A stretch of 64,000 bases of DNA. It comes from Cupriavidus oxalaticus. Lineage in GTDB: Bacteria > Pseudomonadota > Gammaproteobacteria > Burkholderiales > Burkholderiaceae. A program made the translations under genes and the position numbers. Below are positions 45,964-54,929 of this stretch, piece by piece; the stretch's first letter is position 1, and the number at the start of each line of letters is the position of its first letter. The notes under the pieces were generated by a model. That model was not told the DNA's origin, ran no database searches, and saw only the letters and a program-made list of their open reading frames with translations. The DNA is taken from positions 720,501-784,500 of the forward strand of contig NZ_CP069811.1 of NCBI RefSeq assembly GCF_016894385.1, read 5' to 3'.

Positions 45964-48714
45964 TCATGCGATCAGCCCGCGCGCACGCGCCAACGCCACG
46001 GCTTCGGTGCGGCTTTGCGCGCCGAGCTTGGCGTGGATGCGGCGCAGGTGCGACTTGACCGTCAGTTCCGAGACGAACAGCTTCTGCGCAATCACCCGAT
46101 TGCGGTATCCCGCGGACAGCATGTGCAGGACTTCGAGTTCGCGCGCGGTCAGCGGATCGGCGGATCCCGCGCTTGCCGCGGCAGGTTCTGCGCCGGGTGC
46201 GTTTGCCTGCGTACCGGCCACCGGCGCTTGCTGCAGCCGCGCCAGCACGCCGGTCACGAACGGCGCCGCCACGCCCAGCGCCGCCGCCTGCTGCAGGTGC
46301 GCGGCGGCCCAGTGGCGCAGCAGCGCGGACACGTGCTGGCCCTCGTCCAGGAAGCTGCGCACAAAGCCCTCATGGCTCGCCAGCCGCAGCGCGTCGGTGA
46401 CATCCTGCAGTGCCGCATCGCGCTGGCCCAGGCCGTCGAGCGCGGCGGCGCGCAGCAGGCGCAGGCGGATCAGGCGCCAGTAGCGCTGGTGCGCGATGGC
46501 GGTGTCGATGGCAGGCTCGACCAGATCGAGAGCCTGCGCGAACTCGCCCTGCGCGATGGCGAGGCGGCAGCGCGCCACGCTAGGCCGCTCGATATCGTTG
46601 GCGTGGCCGGCGGCGTCGCCGGCTTCCCAGGCACCGTACAGCTGCGCGGCGCGCACCGCCTGCGCGGCGGCTTCGAGCCGGCCCTCGAGCGTGGCGACGC
46701 GTGCCCGCTCCAGCCACGCCGAGCACAACGCGCGTGCGGCATCGGCCTGCTGGCCGAGCTGCTCGAGCTCGGCCAGGCGCTGCAGCCACTGGCCGCGGTC
46801 GCCGCGCAACAGCGCCACGCGGGCGCTCAGCACGTGGCAGGCGATCAACGCGTCGGGCGGGCCATTGCCCTTGCTGTATGGCAGCGCATCGGCGAGCAGC
46901 CGCGCGGCCTGGTCGACGGCATCGTGCTCGTACAGCGCCTGCGCCCAGCAGATGTCGCTGGAAGGCTTGCCGCCGGTGACTTCGCCGGGGGGTGCGCTCC
47001 AGTCGCCCCAGCTGCCGCCGGAGGCCGCGCGAAAGCGTGCCAGCGCATTGCCGAGCCGGCCTTGCACCAGGTCGATGACGCCTTCCAGGCTGTCGGTGAT
47101 GCCGCGCATCGGCAGCGGGCGCGGCGCGCGCTGCATGGCGCGCGACAGCACGCTGCGGGCTTCGTCGTAGCGGTGGGTGCAGAGCAGCGCATAGGCCAGC
47201 GAGTTGGCCAGGATGCAGTACTGGAAGCTGTCGTCCGGCGCGAGCCGGTGCAGGTGGGGCGTGGCGGCGTCGCGGCAGGCGTGGACCCGGTCGGCCATGG
47301 CCAGCACCACGCAGTGCAGCGTCTGCGCCTCCACCGCCAGGCCGGTATCGGCATCCGCCGCCTGCGCCAGGAACGGCTCGACCGCCGCCATCGCTTCGCC
47401 GTGGCGGCGGTTGAGCAGCAGGGCCCAGGCGCGCGTCAGGGCCAGCGCGGGCTGCTGGGCCAGCGCGGCCGGTGCCACCTGGTCGAACCAGCGCAGCAGC
47501 AGCCGCACGCGGCCGGTGGCCAGCAGCGTGCCGGATTCGCTGGCAATCGCGGCCAGCGCCTCGTCGTGGTGGCCGGCCTGCAGCAGGTGGTCCACCGCGG
47601 GCACCGGGTAGCCGTTGGCCAGGTACCAGCGTGCGGCGGCAAGATGCAGCTGCGGTGCGCGCCCCGGCGCCTGCGCGGCCAGCCGGTGCTGCAGGAAGCT
47701 GGCAAAGAGACGGTGGTAGCGGTACCAGTTGCGCTCGGCGTCGAGCGGGAACAGCAGCAGGTTTGCGCGTTCCAGGTGGTCGAGCATCTGGCGCGCGTCG
47801 CCGCGGCCGGTGAGCGCATCGCACAGCGGCGCGCTGAGCTGGCCGAGCACGCTGGTGTCGAGCAGGAAGGCGCGGCAGGCGTCGGACTGCCGCGCCAGGA
47901 TGTCTTCGGCAAGGAACTCGCCCAGTTCCAGGTGCGTGCCGGAGAACGATGCGACAAAAGCCGCGTGGTCGCTGCGCTGCTGCAGCGACAGTGCCGCGAG
48001 ATAGATCGCCGTGGCCCAGCCCTCGGTGCCGCGGTGCAGCGTGTCGATGTCGGGGTCGCGCAGCGGCAGGCCGCAGCGGCCGCGCAGCAGTTCGGTGGTC
48101 TCCTGCAGCGAAAAGCGCAGCGCCGCCGGCGTGATCTCCAGCAGCTGGCCCCGTGCGCGCAGCCGCCCCAGCCCGATCTCCGGCGTGGCCCGCGACCCGG
48201 CCACCAGCGTGCCGCACTGTGGCAGCGCCGCGATCAGCTGCTGCAGAAAGTCGAGCGCGGGCGCGCCATGCAGCGTTTCGAGATCGTCCAGCACGATCGC
48301 GAACGGCTGTGACGCGCTGGCCACCCGCTCGAGCAGGGCGTGCGCCAGCCGCGGGCCGCTGCCACCGGTCTCGGCCGACGCCCCGCGTTTGCCGCGCAAT
48401 GGCGCCAGGCCCGCTTCCAGGTGCGCCAGCAGGCGCTCCAGGTCGTTGTCGCCGGCATCCAGGCGCAGCCAGGCGACCGCGTGATGCTGCGCCACGCAAT
48501 GCGCGGCGTATTGCTGCATCAGCGTGGTCTTGCCGAAGCCGGCTGCGGCGCGCAGCACGATCACGCGCGCCGCGCGCGCTTCGGCCATCTGCGCCACCAG
48601 GTGCGGGCGGTGCAGCATGGCCGCATGCGCCACCGGCGGCGCGAGCTTGGAGGCAAGGACGGCGGGCCTTGGCGGTTCGGCCCGGGATGTGGCGTGAAGG
48701 GCAGGCGGTTGCAA
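45964..48714 (-). CDS. MalT-like LuxR-family ATP-dependent regulator
   Basis: The 916-residue STAND-type regulator has an N-terminal NTPase with Walker A AAAGFGKTTLMQQYAAHC (about 55-72) and FAIVLDDLETLHG as Walker B. A winged-helix region follows, then a long TPR-like helical sensor (about 380-820) and a C-terminal LuxR HTH: DPLTARELEVLHMLSAGYRNRVIAQKLFVSELTVKSHLRRIHAKLG. The start appears to be TTG (48712-48714) with CAGGAA seven bases upstream, because the conserved LASKLAPP lies only about 20 residues in. The ligand is unknown. It diverges from a Bug receptor gene and lies upstream of nap on the same strand. Confidence 0.87.
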   Translation of the reverse strand: MQPPALHATSRAEPPRPAVLASKLAPPVAHAAMLHRPHLVAQMAEARAARVIVLRAAAGFGKTTLMQQYAAHCVAQHHAVAWLRLDAGDNDLERLLAHLEAGLAPLRGKRGASAETGGSGPRLAHALLERVASASQPFAIVLDDLETLHGAPALDFLQQLIAALPQCGTLVAGSRATPEIGLGRLRARGQLLEITPAALRFSLQETTELLRGRCGLPLRDPDIDTLHRGTEGWATAIYLAALSLQQRSDHAAFVASFSGTHLELGEFLAEDILARQSDACRAFLLDTSVLGQLSAPLCDALTGRGDARQMLDHLERANLLLFPLDAERNWYRYHRLFASFLQHRLAAQAPGRAPQLHLAAARWYLANGYPVPAVDHLLQAGHHDEALAAIASESGTLLATGRVRLLLRWFDQVAPAALAQQPALALTRAWALLLNRRHGEAMAAVEPFLAQAADADTGLAVEAQTLHCVVLAMADRVHACRDAATPHLHRLAPDDSFQYCILANSLAYALLCTHRYDEARSVLSRAMQRAPRPLPMRGITDSLEGVIDLVQGRLGNALARFRAASGGSWGDWSAPPGEVTGGKPSSDICWAQALYEHDAVDQAARLLADALPYSKGNGPPDALIACHVLSARVALLRGDRGQWLQRLAELEQLGQQADAARALCSAWLERARVATLEGRLEAAAQAVRAAQLYGAWEAGDAAGHANDIERPSVARCRLAIAQGEFAQALDLVEPAIDTAIAHQRYWRLIRLRLLRAAALDGLGQRDAALQDVTDALRLASHEGFVRSFLDEGQHVSALLRHWAAAHLQQAAALGVAAPFVTGVLARLQQAPVAGTQANAPGAEPAAASAGSADPLTARELEVLHMLSAGYRNRVIAQKLFVSELTVKSHLRRIHAKLGAQSRTEAVALARARGLIA

Positions 48715-49021
48715 GGACGTTCCTGGCGCGGGAGCGCGGGTGGGGGCTGGAGAGCGGCCGATTCTTCCATGGCCTCAGGGTTGCGTCCTAGTTCGTTTGG
48801 ACGATTTTGGCGGCCGGCGGGATTTTGCTCCTTTCGATGGACGACACTGCCGCGCGCTGCGCCTAAAGTGGCCCGCACGCGCCGCTGGGTGCGCAGCAGG
48901 GGAGCAAGACTGGCACCTGTTCGGAACGGCACGCAGAGGCCGACCGGCAGCGTGGCGCAGTCCGAGCCGGCACGGGCGCTGCCCGGATGCGGCCAATGAC
49001 AGGGAACCAAGGAGACAAGCA
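48715..49021. other. Divergent intergenic region, 307 bp
   Basis: This gap holds no gene. It separates the MalT-like gene from the Bug receptor and should carry both promoters. The receptor's ribosome site (AAGGAG) is at its right end. No clear repeat or operator was recognised. Confidence 0.4.
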
Positions 49022-50017
49022 ATGCAGCAAGGCAGGCGCAGGGTACTGCGGCAATTGGGGCTTGGCGCCGCGGGCGCGGCACTGGCGGGAACCGCCTGGA
49101 CGGCACGCGCACAGGGCGCGGCCTATCCCGGGCGCACGGTGCGCATCGTCATGCCGTATGCCGCGGGCGGCACCGGCGACGTGGTTGCGCGCACCATCGC
49201 CGATGGCCTGGCCAAGGCCTGGGGCAAGGCGGTGGTGGTCGACAACCGGCCCGGCGCCGGCGGCATGATCGGTGCCGACATGGTGGCCAAGGCCGAGCCC
49301 GACGGCTATACGCTGCTGTTCGCGCTGACCGGGCTGGTGCAGGCGCCCAGCCTCTATACCAGGGCGACCTTCAACCCGGTGCGGGACTTCGCGCCGATCT
49401 CGGAACTGGCAACCTCCCACCTCGCGCTGGTGGTGCAGCCCGACGTGCCCGCTGCCAACATCAGGCAGCTGGTCGAATACATCCGCAAGCTCGGCAAGCC
49501 GCTGCCGTACGGTTCGTACGGGCTGGGCTCGAGCGGGCACCTCTACATGGAGATCTTCGGCCGCAACGCGGGCGTGCCGCTGACGCACGTGCCGTACAAG
49601 GGCGAGGGACCGATGCTCAACGACCTGCTCGGCGGCCAGTTGCCTGCCGGCATGGTGGCAGCGGTGTCGGCACGCCAGCATGCGCGCACCGGCAAGCTCA
49701 AGGTGATCGCCGTCGCCGGGCAGGCGCGTTCGCCGCTGCTGCCCGACGTGCCAACGTTCCAGGAGGGCGGCGTGCCTGGCCTGGAGCGGCAGGGATGGAT
49801 CGGCCTGTTCGCGCCGACGGGAACGCCACGCGACATCGTCGACAAGGTGTCGGTCGACGTCAATCGCGTGCTGACCAACGCCGACCTGCGCGCGCGCATG
49901 GTCGAACTCGGCATCTTGCTGAAGGGGTCATCGCCGGCGGCGTTTGCCGACGTGGTGAAGCAGGAGCAGGCCTACTGGGCCGAGGCCATCCGCGCCTCGG
50001 ATATCCGGCTCGATTGA
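49022..50017 (+). CDS. Bug/TctC-family periplasmic solute receptor
   Basis: The 331-residue receptor has a twin-arginine-like signal (GRRRVLRQLGLG, then a hydrophobic Ala-rich stretch ending TARAQ). The Bug signatures are VRIVMPYAAGGTGDVVARTIADGL, VVDNRPGAGGMIGADMVAKAEPDGYTLLF and THVPYKGEGPMLNDLLGGQL. These proteins bind carboxylates; Burkholderiales have many without a linked TctAB permease. No permease gene is nearby, so it may feed a distant one or act in sensing. GGAG lies upstream of the ATG at 49022. It is divergent from the MalT-like regulator. Confidence 0.9.
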   Translation: MQQGRRRVLRQLGLGAAGAALAGTAWTARAQGAAYPGRTVRIVMPYAAGGTGDVVARTIADGLAKAWGKAVVVDNRPGAGGMIGADMVAKAEPDGYTLLFALTGLVQAPSLYTRATFNPVRDFAPISELATSHLALVVQPDVPAANIRQLVEYIRKLGKPLPYGSYGLGSSGHLYMEIFGRNAGVPLTHVPYKGEGPMLNDLLGGQLPAGMVAAVSARQHARTGKLKVIAVAGQARSPLLPDVPTFQEGGVPGLERQGWIGLFAPTGTPRDIVDKVSVDVNRVLTNADLRARMVELGILLKGSSPAAFADVVKQEQAYWAEAIRASDIRLD

Positions 50018-50066
50018 ACGAAAGAACGGGCGGCCGCGCCGCCCCGTCCCGCTCCATGTGCCACGC

Positions 50067-50426
50067 CTACTGGTAAGTCACTACCATCACGTAGCCGTCC
50101 GGCCTGCCGCGCCGCCCGCCGAGCAGGCTGCGGAACACCGGCTCCACGCGCATCTTCGCCGTCGCAACACGCGCGTGCGCGCCGGCGCGCGCCGGTGGCA
50201 TTGGCACCGGTGCCGAGACTGTCCGTCCCGAAGCATCGACGCAGCGCGCCTGCACCTGCACCGCCGTGGGCGTGAAGCCGCATGACGGATTGGCGATGGC
50301 GCCGCGAAACGTGATCGTGCCTGTCTGCGCCGCCGCGATGCCGGCCAGCGCCAGCGCCAGGACTCCACCCGCCATCAGCTGCCCGGTGATGCCGGGAACT
50401 GTCCCGCTTCGTTTCATTGATCTCAT
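50067..50426 (-). CDS. Small secreted fimbrial-like hypothetical protein
   Basis: The 119-residue product has a signal peptide (about 4-35, ending GIAAAQ). The mature start TGTITFRGAIANPSCGFTP resembles the first strand of fimbrial subunits, including the first cysteine of the usual disulphide (a second follows in VQARCVDAS). It is shorter than a pilin and has no chaperone or usher genes beside it, and the C-terminal half (PVPMPPARAGAHARVATAK, then PDGYVMVVTYQ) does not complete a pilin fold clearly. The ATG at 50426 has GGAG eight bases upstream. The function is unknown. Confidence 0.6.
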   Translation of the reverse strand: MRSMKRSGTVPGITGQLMAGGVLALALAGIAAAQTGTITFRGAIANPSCGFTPTAVQVQARCVDASGRTVSAPVPMPPARAGAHARVATAKMRVEPVFRSLLGGRRGRPDGYVMVVTYQ

Positions 50427-50620
50427 GTCATCACTCCGCTGTCGGTGTCGTGCGGATGCAAGCCTCCGAGCGATGCGGTGCTGCCACTGCGCGACCGGAA
50501 GGCAGTACATGCGCCACTTGATGTTAGCGGCCGCAATAGTGATATCTTGAGATTTGGAACAATGCTGTGACCATTGTGCCGGCGAGTGGGGTGCAGGGCG
50601 CGAAGGCGCCCTGCGCGGCT

Positions 50621-51844
50621 TCAGCCTGCCTCGCCAGTGCCCTGCCGCAGGATCAGGCGCGAACGCGCGAAACCGGCGTGCGTGCGCAGCGCCTGCATCA
50701 ACTGGCCGGACGGCACGCGGTCGAGATCGGTCACCACATAGCCGGTGGTGCCCCGCGTCTGCAGGTGCTGGCCGGTGATGTTGACCCCCTCCTGCGCCAG
50801 CAGCGTATTGAGCGCGGCCAGCGCACCCGGCGCATTGCCATGCACGTTGAGCAGCCGCGCCGGTGCCTGCAGCGGGCCCGGATCGACCTCGGGAAAATTC
50901 ACCGCCCCGATGGTGCCGCCGGTCGCCAGGAAGTGCGCCAGCTTGGCCGCGACCTCGGCGCCGATATTCTCCTGCGCCTCTTCGGTGCTGCCGCCGACGT
51001 GCGGGGTCAGCAGCACGTTGGGCAGGTTCTGCAGCTCGCTGGCAAAGGGATCGTTGTTGGTCTTGGGCTCCTGCGGGAACACGTCGATGGCGGCGCCGCC
51101 CAGGCGCTTTTCGCGCAGCGCCGCGGCCAGCGCGGCAATGTCGACCACGCTGCCGCGCGAGGCATTGATCAGGATCGCGCCAGGCTTGAACGCGGCCAGC
51201 ACGCTCGCATCGATCATGTTCTTGGTGCGCGGCGTGGCCGGGACATGCAGCGTCACCACCTCGGCCTGCGACACCGCGTCTTCGAGCGAGCCCGCGGCAC
51301 GCGCGGAGCCGTGCGACAGCCGCGCCAGCACGTCGTAGTAGACCACGCGCATGCCCATCGATTCGGCCAGCACGCCGACCTGCGAGCCGATATTGCCGTA
51401 GCCGACGATGGCGATGGTCTTGCCGCGCGCCTCGAAGGCGCCGCTGGCCCCCTTGGCCCACTTGCCGGCATGCGCCAGCGTGTTTTTCTCGGGGATCCGG
51501 CGCAGCAGCATCACCGCTTCGGACACGACCAGCTCGGCCACCGAGCGCGTGTTGGAAAAGGGCGCGTTGAATACCGGGATGCCTGCATGCGTGGCGGCCT
51601 CCAGGTCGACCTGCGAGGTGCCGATGCAGAAGCAGCCGATCGACAGCAGGCCCGGGGCGCTGCGGATATCGTCGCCGCGCAGGTGCGTGGCCGAGCGGAT
51701 GCCGACCACGTCGTGGCTGGCCAGCACTTCGCGCAATTCAGGGCCGGCCAGTGCGCCGGTACGGCGCTCCACCTGCAGGCCGGCTTCAGCCAGCCGTGCG
51801 GTGGCGCTCTGGTGGATGTTCTCGAGCAGGATCGCAGTGGTCAC
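50621..51844 (-). CDS. serA: D-3-phosphoglycerate dehydrogenase
   Basis: The 407-residue enzyme oxidises 3-phosphoglycerate in the first step of serine synthesis. It matches E. coli-type SerA throughout: IGCFCIGTSQVDL, GIPVFNAPFSNTRSVAELV, IGYG-type Rossmann motif IAIVGYGNIGSQVGVLAESMG, LINASRGSVVDI, and NVLLTPHVGGSTEEAQENIG with the catalytic histidine. A C-terminal ACT domain (about 330-407: LNVHGNAPGALAALNTLLAQEGVNI) suggests serine feedback. The start is probably GTG 51842-51844; a TTG at 51892 would add 16 unmatched residues. Confidence 0.92.
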   Translation of the reverse strand: MTTAILLENIHQSATARLAEAGLQVERRTGALAGPELREVLASHDVVGIRSATHLRGDDIRSAPGLLSIGCFCIGTSQVDLEAATHAGIPVFNAPFSNTRSVAELVVSEAVMLLRRIPEKNTLAHAGKWAKGASGAFEARGKTIAIVGYGNIGSQVGVLAESMGMRVVYYDVLARLSHGSARAAGSLEDAVSQAEVVTLHVPATPRTKNMIDASVLAAFKPGAILINASRGSVVDIAALAAALREKRLGGAAIDVFPQEPKTNNDPFASELQNLPNVLLTPHVGGSTEEAQENIGAEVAAKLAHFLATGGTIGAVNFPEVDPGPLQAPARLLNVHGNAPGALAALNTLLAQEGVNITGQHLQTRGTTGYVVTDLDRVPSGQLMQALRTHAGFARSRLILRQGTGEAG

Positions 51845-51955
51845 GTTCGTTTTCCGCCTGGAGGGATGGGTATGCCTCCATTCTGCGCGCAAAACGGCAT
51901 GGGACCCCGGGAGTCCCTGCTGCCGGCAATGACACCGGCGTTGCGCCGTGCCGGT

Positions 51956-52489
51956 TCAGCGCGAGCGGCGCGAGTCGCCGCCGAGCGGGTCGACGATGAT
52001 CATGGTCTGGCGCAACACCCCGCCGTCATCGAAGTAGGCGCTGAAATGCGCGCTCTGCAGGCCGTCCTTGTACATCCGCCACGACCACGCTTCACGCTTC
52101 ATCAGGGGGTAGTACTGGATCGGTTCGCGGGGCAGGCCGAAATGCTCCTGCATGTCTTTCTTGGTCCAGACATTGACCTGGGCACGGTAGACCTCCGTTT
52201 CGGTCAGCATCTGGCGATACCTGGTGAGCTTGCCGCCGGCATCGAAATCGGCGGCATAGACCTCATGGCCGAAGGGCTGGCGCGACCACAGCCAGCGGGT
52301 GGTGCCGTCGGCCAGGCGGAAAGTCTCGGTGGGTGGCCCGAAGGTCTGGCGCACCGCACTTTCCGGGCTGCCGATCAATTTCTGGCCGGTCTGTACGGGC
52401 TGCAGCGTGGCGCAGCCCCCGAGCGTGCCGGCCAGCCATGCGGCCGCGCACAGGCGGCCGGCGAGCCGAAGTTGCATGCGAAGCTGCAT
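51956..52489 (-). CDS. Putative lipoprotein
   Basis: The 177-residue protein has a lipoprotein signal (about 1-25) with lipobox LGGC. The mature part begins with a SmpA/OmlA-like pattern (GQKLIGSPESAVRQTFGPPTETFRLADGTTRWLWSRQPFG) in which a domain compares a start sequence to a template, but the C-terminal half (VWTKKDMQEHFGLPREPIQYYPL, WSWRMYKDGLQSAHFSAYFDDGG) is of no family I know. The ATG has AGGAG seven bases upstream. It is probably an outer-membrane-linked protein of unknown role. Confidence 0.75.
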   Translation of the reverse strand: MQLRMQLRLAGRLCAAAWLAGTLGGCATLQPVQTGQKLIGSPESAVRQTFGPPTETFRLADGTTRWLWSRQPFGHEVYAADFDAGGKLTRYRQMLTETEVYRAQVNVWTKKDMQEHFGLPREPIQYYPLMKREAWSWRMYKDGLQSAHFSAYFDDGGVLRQTMIIVDPLGGDSRRSR

Positions 52490-52595
52490 GGCGTTCTCCT
52501 GCGGGCGTCATGCCCGCATCCGCCATTCTCCGACTAGTGCGATGGGCGGCGCAACAGGACCCGGCGTGCCGGGATGCCGGCTGCCGCCGGGGCGG

Positions 52596-52790
52596 TCAGC
52601 AGCGGCCCTTCTTGGCTTGCCCCGGCGGGCAGAAGGATTCATTGCCGTATGCGTCGACGCGGCAATTGCCCTTCTTGGCTTGTCCCGGCGGGCAGCCGGG
52701 ACCGCCGCCGCCGTAGGTGTCATACGGGGCAACCACGCAGCCGCCAAGCAGGACGCTGCAGGCAACGAGCAAGGCCAGGACTGGTTTCAT
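52596..52790 (-). CDS. Small Cys-rich lipoprotein with a duplicated motif
   Basis: The 64-residue product has a lipoprotein signal (MKPVLALLVACSVLLGGC, lipobox LGGC at 15-18). The short mature part has two copies of CPPGQAKKG[N/R]C separated by RVDAYGNESF, so four cysteines in a symmetric pattern besides the lipidated one. The basic, Cys-framed repeats could form two small disulphide loops. AAGGAG is six bases before the ATG. I do not know the function. Confidence 0.7.
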   Translation of the reverse strand: MKPVLALLVACSVLLGGCVVAPYDTYGGGGPGCPPGQAKKGNCRVDAYGNESFCPPGQAKKGRC

Positions 52791-53180
52791 TGATTTCTCC
52801 TTATTGTGGGGATCCGGATGCGCCCGAGGATAAGGCTTCGGCCTGTCGTCAATTGTAAGGAATCGTGAATAGGCGGGCCGCCGCCTGGCCTGCGGAGCCT
52901 TGCGGGCGCGTCATGGCAGCGTTGGCCTGCCCGGCATCGCAAGGCGAAGTCAGGGCAGTTTGTTATCAGTCATCCTATGACATTGCGCAAATCGCTGCTG
53001 AACGGATTCTGGCGGAGGCAAGTGGTTACATCGAGCGAATTCCCGGGGGAAAAAGGCGATTTGTGGCGCCATTCTTCGCCTCTCTGGGCGGTGATACCGG
53101 GTAATCCCCAGCACCATTTTTGTCATAACGGCATAAAATGTTGTACGACAACGTATTACAAAAGGCAGCGGAGACCCAAG
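52791..53180. promoter_or_regulatory. Upstream region of the sugar-acid operon with an inverted repeat
   Basis: This 390-bp gap holds no gene. GTTGT-ACG-ACAAC (53140-53152) is an inverted repeat just downstream of a -10-like TAAAAT (53134-53139), 28 bp before the aldolase start. The form TTGT-N3-ACAA is typical of GntR-family operators. No GntR gene lies in the window, so the regulator must be elsewhere if this reading is right. Confidence 0.55.
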
Positions 53181-53981
53181 ATGCGCGAGAACCGGATCCG
53201 GAAAATGTGGGCGGCGGGCCAGGCGGTGGTGAACGGCTGGCTGTCCATCCCCAGCGCCTTTGCCGCCGAGACCATGGCCCACCAGGGCTGGGACGCGCTC
53301 ACCATCGACCTGCAGCATGGCGCGCTCGACTACGCCGATGCACTGGCGCTGCTGACCGCGATCTCGACCACGGACACCGTGCCGGTCGTGCGCGTGCCGT
53401 GGAACGAGCCCGGCATCCTGATGAAGGTGCTCGATGCCGGCGCGTATGGCGTGATCTGCCCGATGGTCAATACCCGCGCCGACGCCGAGCGCCTGGTGGC
53501 CGCCACGCGCTACCCGCCGCTGGGCGCGCGCAGCTTCGGGCCGATCCGTGGGCTGCTGTACGGCGGCGCCGACTACGCGCAGCACGCCAACGACACCGTG
53601 GTGGTGCTGGCGATGATCGAGACGCGGCAAGGGCTGGAAAACCTGGACGAGATCCTGTCGGTCGACGGGCTCGACGGTGTCTATATCGGCCCGTCGGACC
53701 TGTCGCTCGCGCTGGGCTGCCGGCCGACCTTCGACGACGTCGACCCGCCGGTGGCGCAGGCCATCGAGCACGTGGTTGCGCGTGCCAGGGCGCACGGGCG
53801 TGTTGCGGGCATCCACAACGGCGCGCCGGCGGCCGCGTTGCGCCGCATCGGGCAAGGCTTCGGCTTTGTCACGGTCAGTTCCGATGCGCGGCTGATGGCC
53901 GCGGGGGCGCAGCAGGTCATGGCCGAGATGCGCGCCGGACAGCCACCGCAGGCACCGGCGCCCGACAGCGGCGGCTACTAA
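53181..53981 (+). CDS. garL: HpcH/HpaI-family aldolase, probable 5-keto-4-deoxy-D-glucarate aldolase
   Basis: The 266-residue class II pyruvate aldolase has the family markers NGWLSIPSAFAAETMAHQGWDALTIDLQHG, RVPWNEPG with the substrate arginine, YGVICPMVNT, the metal-binding MIETRQGLENLDEI and IGPSDLSLALG. It splits 2-keto-3-deoxy acids to pyruvate and an aldehyde; with the reductase and dehydratase downstream the likely products are pyruvate and tartronate semialdehyde. The ATG at 53181 begins the conserved region. The C-terminal PPQAPAPDSGGY is an extra tail. It is the first gene of the operon. Confidence 0.78.
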   Translation: MRENRIRKMWAAGQAVVNGWLSIPSAFAAETMAHQGWDALTIDLQHGALDYADALALLTAISTTDTVPVVRVPWNEPGILMKVLDAGAYGVICPMVNTRADAERLVAATRYPPLGARSFGPIRGLLYGGADYAQHANDTVVVLAMIETRQGLENLDEILSVDGLDGVYIGPSDLSLALGCRPTFDDVDPPVAQAIEHVVARARAHGRVAGIHNGAPAAALRRIGQGFGFVTVSSDARLMAAGAQQVMAEMRAGQPPQAPAPDSGGY

Positions 53982-54045
53982 GCCCGCCTGGTTCCAGACA
54001 ACACAAGACAACACCGAACCGTACCGAACGCAAGGAGAGCAAAAC

Positions 54046-54927
54046 GTGAAACTCGGATTCATTGGCCTTGGCATCATGGGCAGCCCGATGGCGCAGAACC
54101 TGATCGCCGGCGGGCATGAAGTCAGGCTGTCGAGCCGCAGCGGTGCGCCGCGGGCGCTGGTCGACCTGGGCGGCATCGCCTGCGCGTCGGGCCGCGAAGT
54201 GGCGCAGGGCGCCGACATCATCTTCCTGATGGTGCCCGACACCCCGCACGTCGAAGCGGCGCTGTTCGGTGAAGACGGCGTGGCCGCCGGCCTGAGCGAG
54301 GGCAAGATCGTGGTCGACATGAGCTCGATCTCGCCGATCGCCACCAAGGGCTTCGCCAGCCGCATCAACGCGCTGGGCTGCCGGTACCTCGATGCGCCGG
54401 TGTCCGGCGGCGAGGTCGGCGCGCGCAACGGCACGCTTTCGATCATGGTGGGCGGGCCCGAAGCAACCTTCGCGACCGTGCGGCCCCTGTTCGAGCTGAT
54501 GGGCAAGAACATCACGCTGGTCGGCGACAACGGCGCCGGCCAGACCGCCAAGGTCGCCAACCAGATCATCGTCGCGCTGAACATCGAGGCCGTGGCCGAG
54601 GCGCTGCTGTTCGCCGCCAAGGCCGGCGCCGACCCCGCGCGCGTGCGCCAGGCGCTGATGGGCGGCTTTGCCTCGTCCAAGGTGCTGGAGGTGCATGGCG
54701 AGCGCATGATCAAGCGCACCTTCGAGCCCGGCTTCCGCATCGGGCTGCACCAGAAAGACCTGAACCTCGCGCTGTCCAACGCGCGCGAAATGGGCGTGTC
54801 GCTGCCCAACACGGCGACCTGCCAGGAGCTGTTCAACGCCTGCGTGAGCCACGGCGGTGCTGGCTGGGACCATTCCGCGCTGGTGCGCGCGCTGGAGCTG
54901 CTGGCCAACCACGAAATCGGATCCTGA
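54046..54927 (+). CDS. garR: 2-hydroxy-3-oxopropionate (tartronate semialdehyde) reductase
   Basis: The 293-residue beta-hydroxyacid dehydrogenase has the N-terminal KLGFIGLGIMGSPMAQNLI NAD(P) site, the substrate motif DAPVSGGEVGARNGTL (about 122-137) and the catalytic lysine in GAGQTAKVANQ (about 163-173). These features and the length fit GarR/GlxR, which makes D-glycerate from tartronate semialdehyde. Its place between an HpaI-type aldolase and an enolase-type dehydratase supports this over the related 3-hydroxyisobutyrate dehydrogenase. It stands 64 bp after the aldolase gene. Confidence 0.85.
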   Translation: MKLGFIGLGIMGSPMAQNLIAGGHEVRLSSRSGAPRALVDLGGIACASGREVAQGADIIFLMVPDTPHVEAALFGEDGVAAGLSEGKIVVDMSSISPIATKGFASRINALGCRYLDAPVSGGEVGARNGTLSIMVGGPEATFATVRPLFELMGKNITLVGDNGAGQTAKVANQIIVALNIEAVAEALLFAAKAGADPARVRQALMGGFASSKVLEVHGERMIKRTFEPGFRIGLHQKDLNLALSNAREMGVSLPNTATCQELFNACVSHGGAGWDHSALVRALELLANHEIGS

Positions 54928-54929
54928 AC

